From: Microbacterium sp. VKM Ac-2870
GTDB lineage: Bacteria > Actinomycetota > Actinomycetes > Actinomycetales > Microbacteriaceae
DNA: 64,000 nucleotides
NCBI RefSeq assembly: GCF_015350795.1
Contig: NZ_JADKSH010000004.1
Location: 124,001 to 188,000, forward strand
Direction: 5' to 3'
The position numbers and the translations under genes were made by a program. Below the pieces are notes generated by a model that saw nothing but the letters and a program-made list of their open reading frames with translations, made no database searches and was not told the DNA's origin. How positions within the stretch are numbered: position 1 is the first letter of the stretch; each line of letters begins with the position of its first letter. Below are positions 47,863 through 57,010 of the stretch, piece by piece.

Positions 47863-48998
47863 GATTCCAGCGTACGGCTGCCGGCACGGGCTACGGCCCG
47901 CGCGGGCGCGCCCGAGGTCTCCTTGCGCTTGGGGGCGTAGACCCACAGTGCGTGGTAGACGAAGCGGACGACGAATGCAGCGGCCAGCGTGATGGCGGCG
48001 GCGAGCACGCTGGGAATGTGGGCGCCCTGCACCAGCAGCGGGATGATCGGGATGCGCACGATCGCTTCGACGTTGTTGAAGGCGAAGGACTTGAGGAAGC
48101 GCACCCACATCTGGCCCGAGTCCGAACGCATGTCGGCGAAGACCAGATACTCGAGCAGCAGGAAGTTGCCGATGATCGTGACCTCGCTCGCGATGATCGC
48201 GGCGGAGACGTAGTTCATCCCCAGGTGGACGAGCCCCCACATGATCACGAGGTTGGCGATCGCGCCGACCCCGCCGACCAGCGCGAACGCCGACATGCGG
48301 CCGAAGCGGAGCATCGCCAGCTGCGTCAAGAAGCGCATGCCTTGGGCGAAGGTCGCCTTCGATTCGCCCGCGAAGCGGGTGGCGAAAGCGAACGGGATCT
48401 CACCGATGCGCATCTGACGGCGCGCGAGGATCTCGAGCAGGATCTTGAAACCACGGGGGCGCAGCTCTTCGATGTCGACGGTGTCGCGGTCGACGAGGAA
48501 GAACCCGGTCATCGGGTCGGTGCAGCCGTGCAGCTTGCGCGGGAACATCGCCTTCGTCAGCAGGGTCGAGGTGCGCGAAACGGCCGTGCGCGTCGCACCC
48601 GCGAGGCCGCCTGCGGTACCACCGGCCACGTAGCGCGAGGCGACGACGATGTCGACATCGCCGCGCTCGGCGCGCTCGAGCATGCGGGGGATGTCCTCCG
48701 GGGGATGCTGCAGGTCGCCATCCATCACCAAGCACCAGCGCGCCTGCGCGTTGCGGAAGCCCTCGAGCACCGCGCCACTGAGTCCACCCTCGGGTTCGTC
48801 GCGGTGGATCAGCCGCACCGGGAAGCGCGCCTCCTCGGCGACCGCCTGGATGGTTGCGGGGGTATCGTCGGTGGAGTCGTCGACGAACACGATCTCGAAA
48901 TCGACGTCGTCGAGGGATGCCCCGATACGGCGCACCAACTCGGCGACGTTCCCGCCTTCGTTGAAGGTGGGAACGATGACGGAAAGATCCATGGGCAT
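47859..48998 (-). CDS. GT2 polyprenol-phosphate glycosyltransferase fused to GtrA-like domain
   Basis: 379 residues. Residues 1-230 form a GT2 (dolichol-phosphate mannose synthase-like) domain: VIVPTFNEGGNV, FVDDSTDDT, VMDGDLQHPPE with the metal-binding DxD-type Asp residues. Residues about 235-360 form four GtrA/DPMS-type transmembrane helices. It would move a hexose from a nucleotide sugar onto a polyprenyl phosphate for wall glycan or protein mannosylation. A TAGGCT box (49032-49037, minus) may drive it, with a leader of about 30 bases. Confidence 0.92.
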   Translation of the reverse strand: MPMDLSVIVPTFNEGGNVAELVRRIGASLDDVDFEIVFVDDSTDDTPATIQAVAEEARFPVRLIHRDEPEGGLSGAVLEGFRNAQARWCLVMDGDLQHPPEDIPRMLERAERGDVDIVVASRYVAGGTAGGLAGATRTAVSRTSTLLTKAMFPRKLHGCTDPMTGFFLVDRDTVDIEELRPRGFKILLEILARRQMRIGEIPFAFATRFAGESKATFAQGMRFLTQLAMLRFGRMSAFALVGGVGAIANLVIMWGLVHLGMNYVSAAIIASEVTIIGNFLLLEYLVFADMRSDSGQMWVRFLKSFAFNNVEAIVRIPIIPLLVQGAHIPSVLAAAITLAAAFVVRFVYHALWVYAPKRKETSGAPARAVARAGSRTLES

Positions 48999-49111
48999 GC
49001 GCTCGCGATCGGTCAGGGACAGAACCGTATCAGCCTAGCGACGCCCAGGTGGGCAAGTGCTGTGCGTGCTCTGTCAGTTCCTTCTGGTGCTCGCGCGCAG
49101 GAACGCTCGGC

Positions 49112-50260
49112 TCAGCCGATCTGCTTTTTCAGGTCGGTGACGCCCATGCCGTAGTTGATACGGACGCACGGCAGTGTCAGCTTGTCGGAGCCGACCGAGA
49201 CGTAACCCTGCGCGATGGTGCGAGCCATCTCGAATCCGGCTTGGCGCAGGCCTTCGCGGGATGTCTCGTTGTTGTGGCCGTAGGGGTAGGCCATGACTTC
49301 CTTGACGCCGCCGAGCGCGGCCGCCGACGCGTTCATGTCGGCGGCGATCTCGGCGGCCGACAGGTTGACCATCTGCCCCTTGCCGTTGGAGCCGGCCTGG
49401 TGCATGTTGTGGGTGTGCGAACGGGGAAGCACGTAGCGGTTCTGGGTGGGAACGCCCGAACCGGTGATCACGAACGACGTCGCCATCAGCTGCAGTTGCT
49501 CGTTGATGGGTGAGGCCAGGGTGAGCCAGGAGGCGTCGGCGTCGTCGTCGGTGATGATGACGGCGTGGTCGGGAAGGTAGAGGGCGCCGTCGATGAATGC
49601 ACTGAGTTCATCCCAGGTGGGCAGATAGAACGCCTGGTCCTTTATGTACTGCATCTGGGCGCGGTAATCCTCGATGTAGGAGTAGTTGCCGCGCAGCCAT
49701 CCGTCCTCGCCCCCGGCCTTGGTCGTGAACTGGTGGTACATGAGGATCGGCACCCGCGTCTTCGCTGCCGCCAGCGCGTCGGACGTCGTCCAGGCTCCGA
49801 ACAGGGTGATCTGGTGCGACGGGCATGAGACGACGTGAGATCCGTTGACACGCGTGGCCGGGTTGCCCGCGCGTGCCGCGGGGTCGGCGGATGCCGAGGC
49901 CGCCGTCGCGGCATCCGGGTACCAGCCCGCGAAGACCCGACCGGCGACGCGAGGGATGGGGAGGTGATCGAAGAGGCGGTCGTGCACCTGCAGTTGCGGA
50001 TCGACCGTCGCCCCGTCGACGGAGAAACTGACCGCGCACGCCCCGGGCACGTCGGTGTGCAGCGCGAGGAGCTGCTGTGCCGGCGTGAGCGGAGTGCGCG
50101 ACGGTGTGGGCGTCGTCGCTGAGGCGGGTGGCCGCGTATCCGGAGTGTCGGCGTCCGTGGTGTCGGTCGCGCATCCGGCGAACAGCGCGGCCACCGCGGC
50201 AGCGACGACGACCGAGGCAGCGCGAGTGAAAGCGCCGCGACCCGTGCGGAGAGGACCCAT
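49112..50260 (-). CDS. Polysaccharide deacetylase-like lipoprotein
   Basis: 382 residues. Signal peptide with lipobox LFAGC (Cys30), a Thr/Pro linker, a small domain (about 60-160) and a NodB-type deacetylase domain (about 165-380) starting VPILMYHQF. Metal site candidates are ITDDDAD and HTHNMH. Anchored outside the membrane, it should deacetylate wall or extracellular glycans. Its own transcript appears divergent from the lipase-fusion gene. Confidence 0.87.
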   Translation of the reverse strand: MGPLRTGRGAFTRAASVVVAAAVAALFAGCATDTTDADTPDTRPPASATTPTPSRTPLTPAQQLLALHTDVPGACAVSFSVDGATVDPQLQVHDRLFDHLPIPRVAGRVFAGWYPDAATAASASADPAARAGNPATRVNGSHVVSCPSHQITLFGAWTTSDALAAAKTRVPILMYHQFTTKAGGEDGWLRGNYSYIEDYRAQMQYIKDQAFYLPTWDELSAFIDGALYLPDHAVIITDDDADASWLTLASPINEQLQLMATSFVITGSGVPTQNRYVLPRSHTHNMHQAGSNGKGQMVNLSAAEIAADMNASAAALGGVKEVMAYPYGHNNETSREGLRQAGFEMARTIAQGYVSVGSDKLTLPCVRINYGMGVTDLKKQIG

Positions 50261-50350
50261 TCATAACCCCCAAGAACCGGGCGCGCCCCGCGCCGGGCTC
50301 ATCCTAGGGGCGTCGGGTGTCGGAAGGCTGAAATCACCGGGCCAGGGACC

Positions 50351-50395
50351 ATTTTCGAAAATTTCCCGTACGGGGATGGGCCGCCTCGGTAGGGT
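50351..50395 (+). promoter_or_regulatory. AT-rich palindrome and leaderless promoter of the DUF308-lipase gene
   Basis: ATTTTCGAAAAT (50351-50362) is a perfect 12-base palindrome and the most AT-rich spot in the area; CCCGTACGGG (50365-50374) is a second. TAGGGT (50390-50395) ends six bases before the GTG start, so the message is probably leaderless and the palindromes would flank the -35 region as operators. Confidence 0.5.
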
Positions 50396-50401
50396 GTCGC
50401 T

Positions 50402-52198
50402 GTGAGCGATCTCGGCGGGCGGCTGCGACGGTTCCGCGCGCTTCCCGGCATATTGGCTCACGCGCCGGCATCCCTCCGTGTTCTCGCCGGTGCGGTGCTG
50501 ATCGCACTCGGCCTCGTCATCACGCTGCAGCCCGTCACCTCGCTGGCGCTTCTCGCCGTCTACGCCGGGATCAGCTGCATCCTCTCCGGCGTCGCCGAGA
50601 TCGGCCGTTCCGGTTCGCCGACCGGGTGGCCCGCCGTTGTCGGAGCTGTCTGGATCGTGTGCGGCGCCGCCCTCATCGTGTGGCTCGGCGTCAGCATCGC
50701 CGTTCTTCCCGTCGTGCTGTCGGTGCTGCTCATCCTCGGCGGTGTGTCCGAAGTGCCCCGGGTTCGGCGAGGTCCACTCAGCGCCCGGGTGCTGGTGGCG
50801 GCCTGGATCGTCGCCCAGATCGCCATCGGGGTGCTCGCCCTGGTGTGGCCCGATCTGACGTCGGTGACCATCGCCGTGCTCTTCGGCATCCGGATGACCG
50901 TCTTCGGGTCCGGCCTCGTCTGGCAAGGCCTTCGCAGACCGGTGGCGCAGGCTGACGCGGGTGCCGCCCGCGTACCGCCAGGTCTTATCGCCGGCGCGCG
51001 CTGGGTCGCCGCTGTGCTCGTCATCGCCGTGCCGGCTCTCGCGTGGTGGGGGAGCCTGGAGCTGCGCGCCGGGCTCCCGGTGATCGACTCCTTCTATACA
51101 GCGCCCGCGCAGGTTCCCCGCACCCCGGGTGCCCTTCTTCGGGCAGAGCCGTGGCCGGGTGCCGCACCCGAGGGGGCGCACGTCGAACGCATCCTCTACA
51201 CGACCACCGATGTCCACGGCGCCCCGGCGGTCGCGAGCGCGATCGTCGTCATCCCCGACAACGCCGCGGCGAGCCCGGCGCCCGCCATCCTGTGGGATCA
51301 CGGCACCACGGGCATCGCGCGCGGCTGCGCCCCGAGCCTGCTGCCGAACATGTTCGAGATCCAGGGCATCCCCGCCGTCGCGGATGCCATCGCCGCCGGG
51401 TGGGTGATCGTCGCGACCGACTACTCAGGCCAAGGGGCGGAGGGCGACTTCCCGTACGTGATCGGCGAGGGCGAAGCGCGATCGACGCTCGACTCTCTGC
51501 GTGCGGCGAAGCAGCTCGACGGCGTCCGACTCGGCGATGAGGCCGTCGTCTGGGGCCATTCCCAAGGCGGACACGCGGCGCTGTGGACCGGTGCCGTTGC
51601 CCGCGACTACGCCCCCGAACTGCGGATCCTGGGCGTGGCGGCCATCTCGCCCGCGGCGGATCCGCGAGGGATGGCCGAGCTGATCGTCGACTCCTCCCAC
51701 CCGAGCCCCCTGACGACCATCGCCGTCGCGTGGGTGCTCATCCCCTACAGTCAGGCCTACTCCGACGTCGATTTCACCGCGGAGGTCGCACCCGCGGGGC
51801 GGGCCATCGTGCGGGAGATGTCGGCGCGCTGCACTTCCCAGCCGGGGCTGCTCGTCAGCGTGCTCAGCGCACTCGGCATCGGTGCCGGTGATCGTCTGTA
51901 CATCGGCGACCCCACGGCCGGCGCGATGGGGACCCGACTTGACGAGAACAAGACGATGGGGCCGTGGCCCATGCCGCTCATGATCGCATGGGGCGGTGCC
52001 GATGAGGTCATCTCGCCCGCACTGCAGCATCGCTACGTCGGCGATCTGTGTGCCGCCGGCATCCCCCTGACGTGGCGGGAGTACCCCGGATACAGCCACA
52101 TGAGCATCGTGGCGTCGGGGTCGGACTTCCTGCCGACGCTGGTCTCCTGGACCTCCGACCGCTTCGCCGGTCGGCCCGCGCCCGTCGCTACCTGCTGA
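50402..52198 (+). CDS. DUF308 (HdeD-like) membrane domain fused to secretory-lipase-type alpha/beta hydrolase
   Basis: 598 residues. Residues about 20-180 hold six transmembrane helices of the HdeD/DUF308 type, a seventh follows at about 200-220, then an extracytoplasmic alpha/beta hydrolase (about 235-598) of the LIP family: DHGTTGIARGCAPS, nucleophile GHSQGG, an Asp in AWGGADEVI and a His in GYSHMSI. The hydrolase would be held on the outer face of the membrane. Fatty-acid esters are likely substrates. GTG start without Shine-Dalgarno sequence, see promoter entry. Confidence 0.85.
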   Translation: MSDLGGRLRRFRALPGILAHAPASLRVLAGAVLIALGLVITLQPVTSLALLAVYAGISCILSGVAEIGRSGSPTGWPAVVGAVWIVCGAALIVWLGVSIAVLPVVLSVLLILGGVSEVPRVRRGPLSARVLVAAWIVAQIAIGVLALVWPDLTSVTIAVLFGIRMTVFGSGLVWQGLRRPVAQADAGAARVPPGLIAGARWVAAVLVIAVPALAWWGSLELRAGLPVIDSFYTAPAQVPRTPGALLRAEPWPGAAPEGAHVERILYTTTDVHGAPAVASAIVVIPDNAAASPAPAILWDHGTTGIARGCAPSLLPNMFEIQGIPAVADAIAAGWVIVATDYSGQGAEGDFPYVIGEGEARSTLDSLRAAKQLDGVRLGDEAVVWGHSQGGHAALWTGAVARDYAPELRILGVAAISPAADPRGMAELIVDSSHPSPLTTIAVAWVLIPYSQAYSDVDFTAEVAPAGRAIVREMSARCTSQPGLLVSVLSALGIGAGDRLYIGDPTAGAMGTRLDENKTMGPWPMPLMIAWGGADEVISPALQHRYVGDLCAAGIPLTWREYPGYSHMSIVASGSDFLPTLVSWTSDRFAGRPAPVATC

Positions 52199-52327
52199 GC
52201 CGCGCGCGCCTCACCTCCGCGGACGACCTGGTCTCGTCCGTACCCTGCGACGGATGCCGCGTCAAGCCCGTCGGCTCCGGCGCGAACAGGGCGCAGGCTC
52301 TCCTGACCACCACAGAAGGAGGACGCC

Positions 52328-52525
52328 ATGAGCATCATCGATCCCGATCAGAGTCCCCTCGACCCCGATACCGCTCTGCCGCAGGAGCCGGAGCGCGCGG
52401 GCGATGACGACATCCTCGATCCGATCGGCGAGGACGTTCGCGACGGCATCGCCGACGGCGATGTGCTGACCGATCCGGATCTGCCTCTCGATGGGGCACC
52501 GGACGGCGCGGCGGGCCCCGCCTGA
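52328..52525 (+). CDS. Small acidic hypothetical protein
   Basis: 65 residues, about a third Asp and Glu plus many Pro, no recognised domain and probably disordered. A very good ribosome binding site (AGAAGGAGG) lies seven bases before the ATG, which supports it being real. It sits directly before the interrupted DUF892 gene, whose family is linked to stress; a stress-related role is only a guess. Confidence 0.7.
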   Translation: MSIIDPDQSPLDPDTALPQEPERAGDDDILDPIGEDVRDGIADGDVLTDPDLPLDGAPDGAAGPA

Positions 52526-52583
52526 GCGCGCCTCAGCGCACCGACCGAACTCGTCCGACCGCACTCCAACCCAAAGGAACCAG

Positions 52584-53063
52584 ATGTCTCAGACCATTCT
52601 CGAAACCCCTACCGACCTGCTCCGCTTCCAGTAGCGCACCGCCGTCACGATGGAAGAGGACTCCCTCGCCGCGCTCGGAGAGCTGGCATCGGCTGCGCAG
52701 TCGAGCGACGTGAAGAAGCTCTTCCGCCACCACGCCGACGAGACGCGCGAGCAGATGGAGAACCTCAGCTCGGTCTTCACGCTCCTCGAGCTTCCCGAAT
52801 CGAGCGCCGCGTCGCCGAGCACGAAGGGCATCTCGAAGCAGGCCGCCTCGCTCATCGCGCGGAGCTCGGCGAATCTCCGCGACCAGGTGACCCTGGCGTC
52901 GGCGCTCGGCAACGAGCACTACGAGATCTCGGCGTATGAGGCTCTGATCATCGCGGTGCAGGCGATGGGCAACGGCGAGGTGCTCGCGCTGCTGAAGGAG
53001 AACCTCGACCAGGAGACTCACACGAGCGAGGAGTTGCGCGCCCGCTTGCAGGCGATGCAGTGA
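52584..53063 (+). pseudogene. DUF892/YciF-like ferritin-like protein gene interrupted by an amber codon
   Basis: The ribosome binding site AAAGGA and ATG at 52584 open a frame reading MSQTILETPTDLLRFQ, then TAG at 52632-52634, then RTAVTMEEDSLAALGEL onward without another stop to 53063. Reading through gives 159 residues, including the stop, of a helical DUF892-like protein with HADETREQ and NEHYEISAY motifs. The family is expected to have a hydrophobic residue at the stop position, so a single TTG-to-TAG change is likely. An internal ATG at 52650 could still give a 137-residue product. Either a recent null mutation, a sequencing error, or rare readthrough. Confidence 0.72.
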
Positions 53064-53120
53064 CGCGACATTCGGGGGGTCGTCGGCATCCGTGCCGGCG
53101 GCCGCTGCCGCGTGACGACA

Positions 53121-53471
53121 TCAGGCCGCCGAGTCGCCCTCGGCCACGCCGCGAACCCGCAGTGCGCGCCCGGCCATCTCTGTGATGCGGAAGGCGGTCG
53201 CCTCGGACGGCGTTCCGACGTCCAGGGGCAGAACGCGGACGGGGATCTCGGTTCCGCTGACGGTGAGCACCCCGACGTCACGTCCGTTCGTGATCAGCGA
53301 GTACACCCGAGGGTGCAGCGGCCCGGTCGGCGGATCGACGGTGCGCCCGACGGCGCGAGGGAAGAGCATGCGCATGAGCCGCGCACGCACAGGGTCCCCG
53401 GCGTCCGTGCCGCGCGCCGGGAGCAGCGCGATCACCTGTCCCACGAAGAGGTCGACCGGGTCCGGCGTCAT
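53121..53471 (-). CDS. Hypothetical protein
   Basis: 116 residues, soluble, no recognised family. Starts at the ATG complement of 53469-53471 with GGAGAA six bases upstream. It lies 22 bases after the cytidylyltransferase stop on the same strand, so it may be the last gene of that unit. It converges on the DUF892-like gene. Confidence 0.62.
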   Translation of the reverse strand: MTPDPVDLFVGQVIALLPARGTDAGDPVRARLMRMLFPRAVGRTVDPPTGPLHPRVYSLITNGRDVGVLTVSGTEIPVRVLPLDVGTPSEATAFRITEMAGRALRVRGVAEGDSAA

Positions 53472-53493
53472 CGGCGTTCTCCGGGCGCGCCAT

Positions 53494-53955
53494 TCACGCC
53501 GACTCGGAACGCGCTGCTCGCCGTTCTTCACCCGCAGCCGCGGCGGCGTCCAGCGCCCGCCGCAACTTCGTGCTCGAGGTGTGAGCGGTGTAGGGGAAGT
53601 ACACGACCTCGACACCGACGCCAGCGAACTCCCGCTCGAGTCGTGATCCCTTATCGGTCCCGCGCCAGTCGTCACCCTTGAAGAAATGCGTGAAACCGAC
53701 CTGGCGCCAGACCTCGAGCTTGTCGGGAACCGTCTCGACGTGCACCTCATCGACGTAGCGGATGCCGCGGACGATCTCGACGCGCTCCAGGGTCGGAACG
53801 AACGGCTCCACACCCTTGACGCTGCGCAGCATCTCGTCGCTCACCACCCCCGCGATGAGGACGTCGCACTGCTCCTTGGCATGACGCAGAACATTCAGAT
53901 GTCCGATGTGAAAGAGATCGAACGCCCCCGCGGCATAGCCGATGCGAATAGTCAT
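53494..53955 (-). CDS. Cytidylyltransferase, TagD/glycerol-3-phosphate type
   Basis: 153 residues. Nucleotidyltransferase with GAFDLFHIGHLN (HIGH at residues 16-19), FFKGDDWRGTD, and a C-terminal TSSTKL in place of ISTTKI. Family members make CDP-glycerol, or activate other alcohol or sugar phosphates with CTP (TagD, RfaE). With the CDP-alcohol phosphotransferase and glycosyltransferases nearby it probably provides a CDP-alcohol for a phosphate-containing surface glycopolymer. Preceded by GGGGGG. The chain ends in a charged Ala-rich tail. Confidence 0.85.
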   Translation of the reverse strand: MTIRIGYAAGAFDLFHIGHLNVLRHAKEQCDVLIAGVVSDEMLRSVKGVEPFVPTLERVEIVRGIRYVDEVHVETVPDKLEVWRQVGFTHFFKGDDWRGTDKGSRLEREFAGVGVEVVYFPYTAHTSSTKLRRALDAAAAAGEERRAARSESA

Positions 53956-54026
53956 GTGCCCCCCAGCAACTGACTCTTGAGCCGTCCGAAGACGACCCAG
54001 AAACTGCCGAGTCCCCCGACCCGACA

Positions 54027-54044
54027 CGGACTCCCCAAAGTCCG
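54027..54044. terminator. Small hairpin between GT2 and cytidylyltransferase genes
   Basis: CGGACT-CCCCAA-AGTCCG, a 6-base perfect stem with a 6-base loop, in the 120-base gap between two minus-strand genes. It could end transcription of the upstream glycosyltransferase gene; no T-tract. Confidence 0.4.
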
Positions 54045-54075
54045 ATTGCGACACTAGCGCATTTCGCGGCCGGCG

Positions 54076-54984
54076 TCAGCGGCGGATGTACTCCTGGTAC
54101 GAACCGCCGACGGCACCGACCACCATGCCGGCCCCTCTCCAGGCGGCCCGTGCGCCGCGCGCCCGGTGCCGATCCGAACGGGTCACGACGCCGAGCGCAC
54201 GTCGACCGGATCCCGCCATCAGGCGCAATGCTCCCTTCGCGACGCCCCGCACGCGCGCTGCAAGGCGTCCGCGCACGCCGGTTCTCAGCGCCACGTCGGC
54301 GTGGACGGTGCTGATACCCACCCGGTAGGCGCGGCGCAGCACCCATCGTTTCGTCAGTCGTGCCGGATCGACGATGTCGAACACGAGAGCATCCGGAGCG
54401 GAGACGATCGACTCGCCGAGGGTGACGAGCTGGCGCGTGAAATGGATGTCCTCGCCTCCCGACAATCCGAACGCGGGGTCGAAGCGCACGCCGTGGCGCC
54501 GCACCACCTCGAGATCGAGAAGCAGGTTGTTGGTGGGTGCGCTGTGCTGCTGCGCGCCGTCGGCGAACCGCACGCGGCGGAAGAACCCGCCCTGCTCGAT
54601 CCAGCGATCACTCCACCCGTCGGGGAAACGGGTCTCCACCCGCCCCGACACCGCCGCGGCGCCGGAGTGTCGCCAACGCTGCACGAGGGTGCTGAGCCAA
54701 TCGTCTGCCGGAAGCTCGTCGTCGTCGATGAAGACAAGCGCCCGCGCCTCCGCCGCCTCGTCGAGAGCACGGTTGCGCACCGCCGCCAGCCCGCGCCCGG
54801 GTTCGATGACGTAGCGGGCGCCCTCGGCTGCCGCCGACTCGCGCGCGGAACCGGCGGGATCGTTGTCGATGACCACCACCTCGGCGCCGACCTCGCGAAC
54901 CTGCGGGGCCACCGCCCGCAGCAGTGCAGCGAGGGACTCCGGTCGGTGGAAGGTGGGAATCGCGACGACGATCTCGCGGCTCAT
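54076..54984 (-). CDS. Family 2 glycosyltransferase
   Basis: 302 residues. GT2/GT-A fold: VVAIPTFHRPESLAALL, VVIDNDPAGSA, VFIDDDELPADDW (DxD-type metal site), then GGEDIHFTRQL. A basic C-terminal region (about 235-302, many Arg) may bind membrane. It is closely similar in layout to the GT2 at 57007-57951, so the pair probably arose by duplication. GGGGGGAG precedes the ATG at 54984. Divergent from the next GT gene. Confidence 0.9.
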   Translation of the reverse strand: MSREIVVAIPTFHRPESLAALLRAVAPQVREVGAEVVVIDNDPAGSARESAAAEGARYVIEPGRGLAAVRNRALDEAAEARALVFIDDDELPADDWLSTLVQRWRHSGAAAVSGRVETRFPDGWSDRWIEQGGFFRRVRFADGAQQHSAPTNNLLLDLEVVRRHGVRFDPAFGLSGGEDIHFTRQLVTLGESIVSAPDALVFDIVDPARLTKRWVLRRAYRVGISTVHADVALRTGVRGRLAARVRGVAKGALRLMAGSGRRALGVVTRSDRHRARGARAAWRGAGMVVGAVGGSYQEYIRR

Positions 54985-55073
54985 GCAGCTCCCCCCGAGG
55001 AAGCGGCGCAGTACGGGAGCTCGGTCATGTGTCCTCCTGAAGGCGGGACCAGCGTAACGGAACGCGTGTGACC

Positions 55074-55079
55074 TAGGCT
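55074..55079 (+). promoter_or_regulatory. Predicted -10 box of leaderless GT2 gene
   Basis: TAGGCT ends seven bases before the ATG at 55087; no ribosome binding site lies between. Confidence 0.5.
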
Positions 55080-55086
55080 GTGCAGC

Positions 55087-55998
55087 ATGGGGCATGGTCG
55101 GGCGGCGGTCGTCGTCGTTTCGTACGGGTCGGCCGCGCTGGTCGAGCAGAATTTCTCGAAACTGGATGCCGCGAGCGATGCCATCGACGTGATCGTCGTC
55201 GACTGCTTCACCTCCGCATCCGAGGCGCAGCGCGTCGGCGAGGTATGCGCACGCCACGGATGGACGCCGCTTCTGCTCGGGGAGAATCTCGGCTTCGGCG
55301 GCGGAGTCAACAGAGGCGCCGACCTCGCCTTCGCGCGCGGCGCCGATGTGCTCGTGGTCGTGAACCCGGATGCCACGCTCGACGCGGCATCCGTCCTCGC
55401 GCTCGCCGCCAGCGCGGCGTCCGACCCGCTGACGCTCGTCGCGCCCACCATCACGAAGCCCGACGGGTCGTTGTGGAGCGCGGGGGTGGACCTCTATCTC
55501 GACGACGGCTCGAGTGCCGGAGTGCGGCACCGGCCGGCTCGGGGAGATCGCCCGCGCATGTTCTGGCTCACGGGGGCGTGCTTCGCGATCTCGCGCTCAC
55601 TGTGGCGGACGCTCGGCGGATTCGACGACGCGTACTTCCTGTACTGGGAGGACGTCGACCTCTCCGCGCGGGTGCACGACGCCGGCGGTACCCTGCGCGT
55701 GCTCGACGATGTCTTCGCCGTTCACGACGAGGGCGGCACCCACGACGAGGCCCACAGCAGTCGGGCCAAGTCGGAAACGTATTACTACTACAACATCCGC
55801 AACCGGCTGCTGTTCGCGCGACTGAGGCTCGACTCCGAGGCGCAGCGGCGCTGGCGCCGATCCGCTCTGCGGATGTCGTGGGCGATTGTGCTCCAGGGCG
55901 GTCGGCGGCAGCTGCTCCAGTCGCGAGCACCCTGGCGAGCGCTCCGCCGCGGACTGCGCGATGGGCGTCGCGGAGTCAGCGGGCCCCTGGCCCGGTGA
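55087..55998 (+). CDS. Family 2 glycosyltransferase, rhamnosyltransferase-like
   Basis: 303 residues. GT2 fold of the WbbL/rhamnosyltransferase group: VVVVSYGSAALV, LLLGENLGFGGGVNRG, VVNPDATLD (DxD-type), FWLTGACFAISRS, and FLYWEDVDLSARVH, a hallmark of this group. A basic C-terminus follows. It would add a sugar such as rhamnose to a polyprenyl-linked glycan. The gene stands alone on the plus strand between minus-strand GT genes and appears leaderless. Confidence 0.9.
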   Translation: MGHGRAAVVVVSYGSAALVEQNFSKLDAASDAIDVIVVDCFTSASEAQRVGEVCARHGWTPLLLGENLGFGGGVNRGADLAFARGADVLVVVNPDATLDAASVLALAASAASDPLTLVAPTITKPDGSLWSAGVDLYLDDGSSAGVRHRPARGDRPRMFWLTGACFAISRSLWRTLGGFDDAYFLYWEDVDLSARVHDAGGTLRVLDDVFAVHDEGGTHDEAHSSRAKSETYYYYNIRNRLLFARLRLDSEAQRRWRRSALRMSWAIVLQGGRRQLLQSRAPWRALRRGLRDGRRGVSGPLAR

Positions 55999-56014
55999 CC
56001 GTCCCGTCGGCGCC

Positions 56015-57010
56015 TCAGAGGTCCGACAGGAGGGTCCCGATCTGCTTCGCCATGAGCATGGGTGTGAAGCGCGCCTCGACACGACGTCGTCCTGCCGCTC
56101 CCATTTCCTCCGCGCGTTGCGGATCGCGCAGCAGCTCGAGCGTATGCGCGGCGAGCGCGTCGGGGTCGCCCACGGCGCTCAGGAGCCCGGTGCGGTCGTG
56201 CGCCACGTAGTCGTCCATCCCCGGTGTCCGCGTGATGGTCACCGGTCTTCCCGTCGCCATCGCTTCCAGCGACACCGTCATCCCGGACACGTGCAGGTTC
56301 GCACGGGTCGCGATCATGACCACGGTCGCCGAGGCATAGAGGTCTCGAAGTTCGGCGTGGGGGAGATGGCGGATCACGGTGACCCCCGCCGGCGGAGCCA
56401 GCGACGAGCTGGTCTGCGCCACGAGCTCGACCTGCGGCATCGCCGCGTGGATGATCTCGAACGCCCGGTACAGCGTGTCCGCGTCGCGGTCCCGGTCGCC
56501 GCCGACGCTGACCACTCGGAGCGTTTCGGGCAGCGGGCGCGGGGTGAAGAAGTCGTGATCGATCGCGAAGCGCACGTATCCGATCTGCGGACCGGGCACG
56601 ATCGCCCGCAGCGGCGCGATCTGCGCCTCACTCAGCACCCACAGGACCGCGCATCGACTCAGCGTGCGCGGCAAGCTGCCGAGCTCGCCACCGCGCGCCG
56701 CGGTGTCGGTCAGCCAGATCACTCCGCTCGCCTGCGTCGCATGGGGGGCCGCGGTCGACATGCGCCATGCGGTGTTCTCGTCCCACGTCAGGCCCAGGGC
56801 GTCACGCACGGGTCGCGGGCCGATCCCGACGCGCGCTCGTGCCTTCGTCAGCGAGCCCGGTACCGGGAGGGAGATCGGTCGGACATCGGCGAAGGCCGAG
56901 AGGGCATCGAGCCCGTACGGCCAGCGGCCCGGGACATCGCCCTCCGCGTGACGACGCTCCCACTGTTCGATCGATGTCTCGGCAGGAAAGCCGAGGTCCC
57001 ACCGCGTCAT
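56015..57010 (-). CDS. Glycosyltransferase, GT-B fold (family 1/4-like)
   Basis: 331 residues. The C-terminal nucleotide-binding half is clear: VVSVGGDRDRDADTL, IRHLPHAELRDLYASATVVMI, ANLHVSGMTVSLEAMATGRPV and a final RTGLLSAVGD. The E/G loop SLEAMATGRP is that of GT4. Start at ATG 57010, overlapping the stop of the GT2 gene upstream by four bases (ATGA), so both act in one unit. Confidence 0.9.
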   Translation of the reverse strand: MTRWDLGFPAETSIEQWERRHAEGDVPGRWPYGLDALSAFADVRPISLPVPGSLTKARARVGIGPRPVRDALGLTWDENTAWRMSTAAPHATQASGVIWLTDTAARGGELGSLPRTLSRCAVLWVLSEAQIAPLRAIVPGPQIGYVRFAIDHDFFTPRPLPETLRVVSVGGDRDRDADTLYRAFEIIHAAMPQVELVAQTSSSLAPPAGVTVIRHLPHAELRDLYASATVVMIATRANLHVSGMTVSLEAMATGRPVTITRTPGMDDYVAHDRTGLLSAVGDPDALAAHTLELLRDPQRAEEMGAAGRRRVEARFTPMLMAKQIGTLLSDL

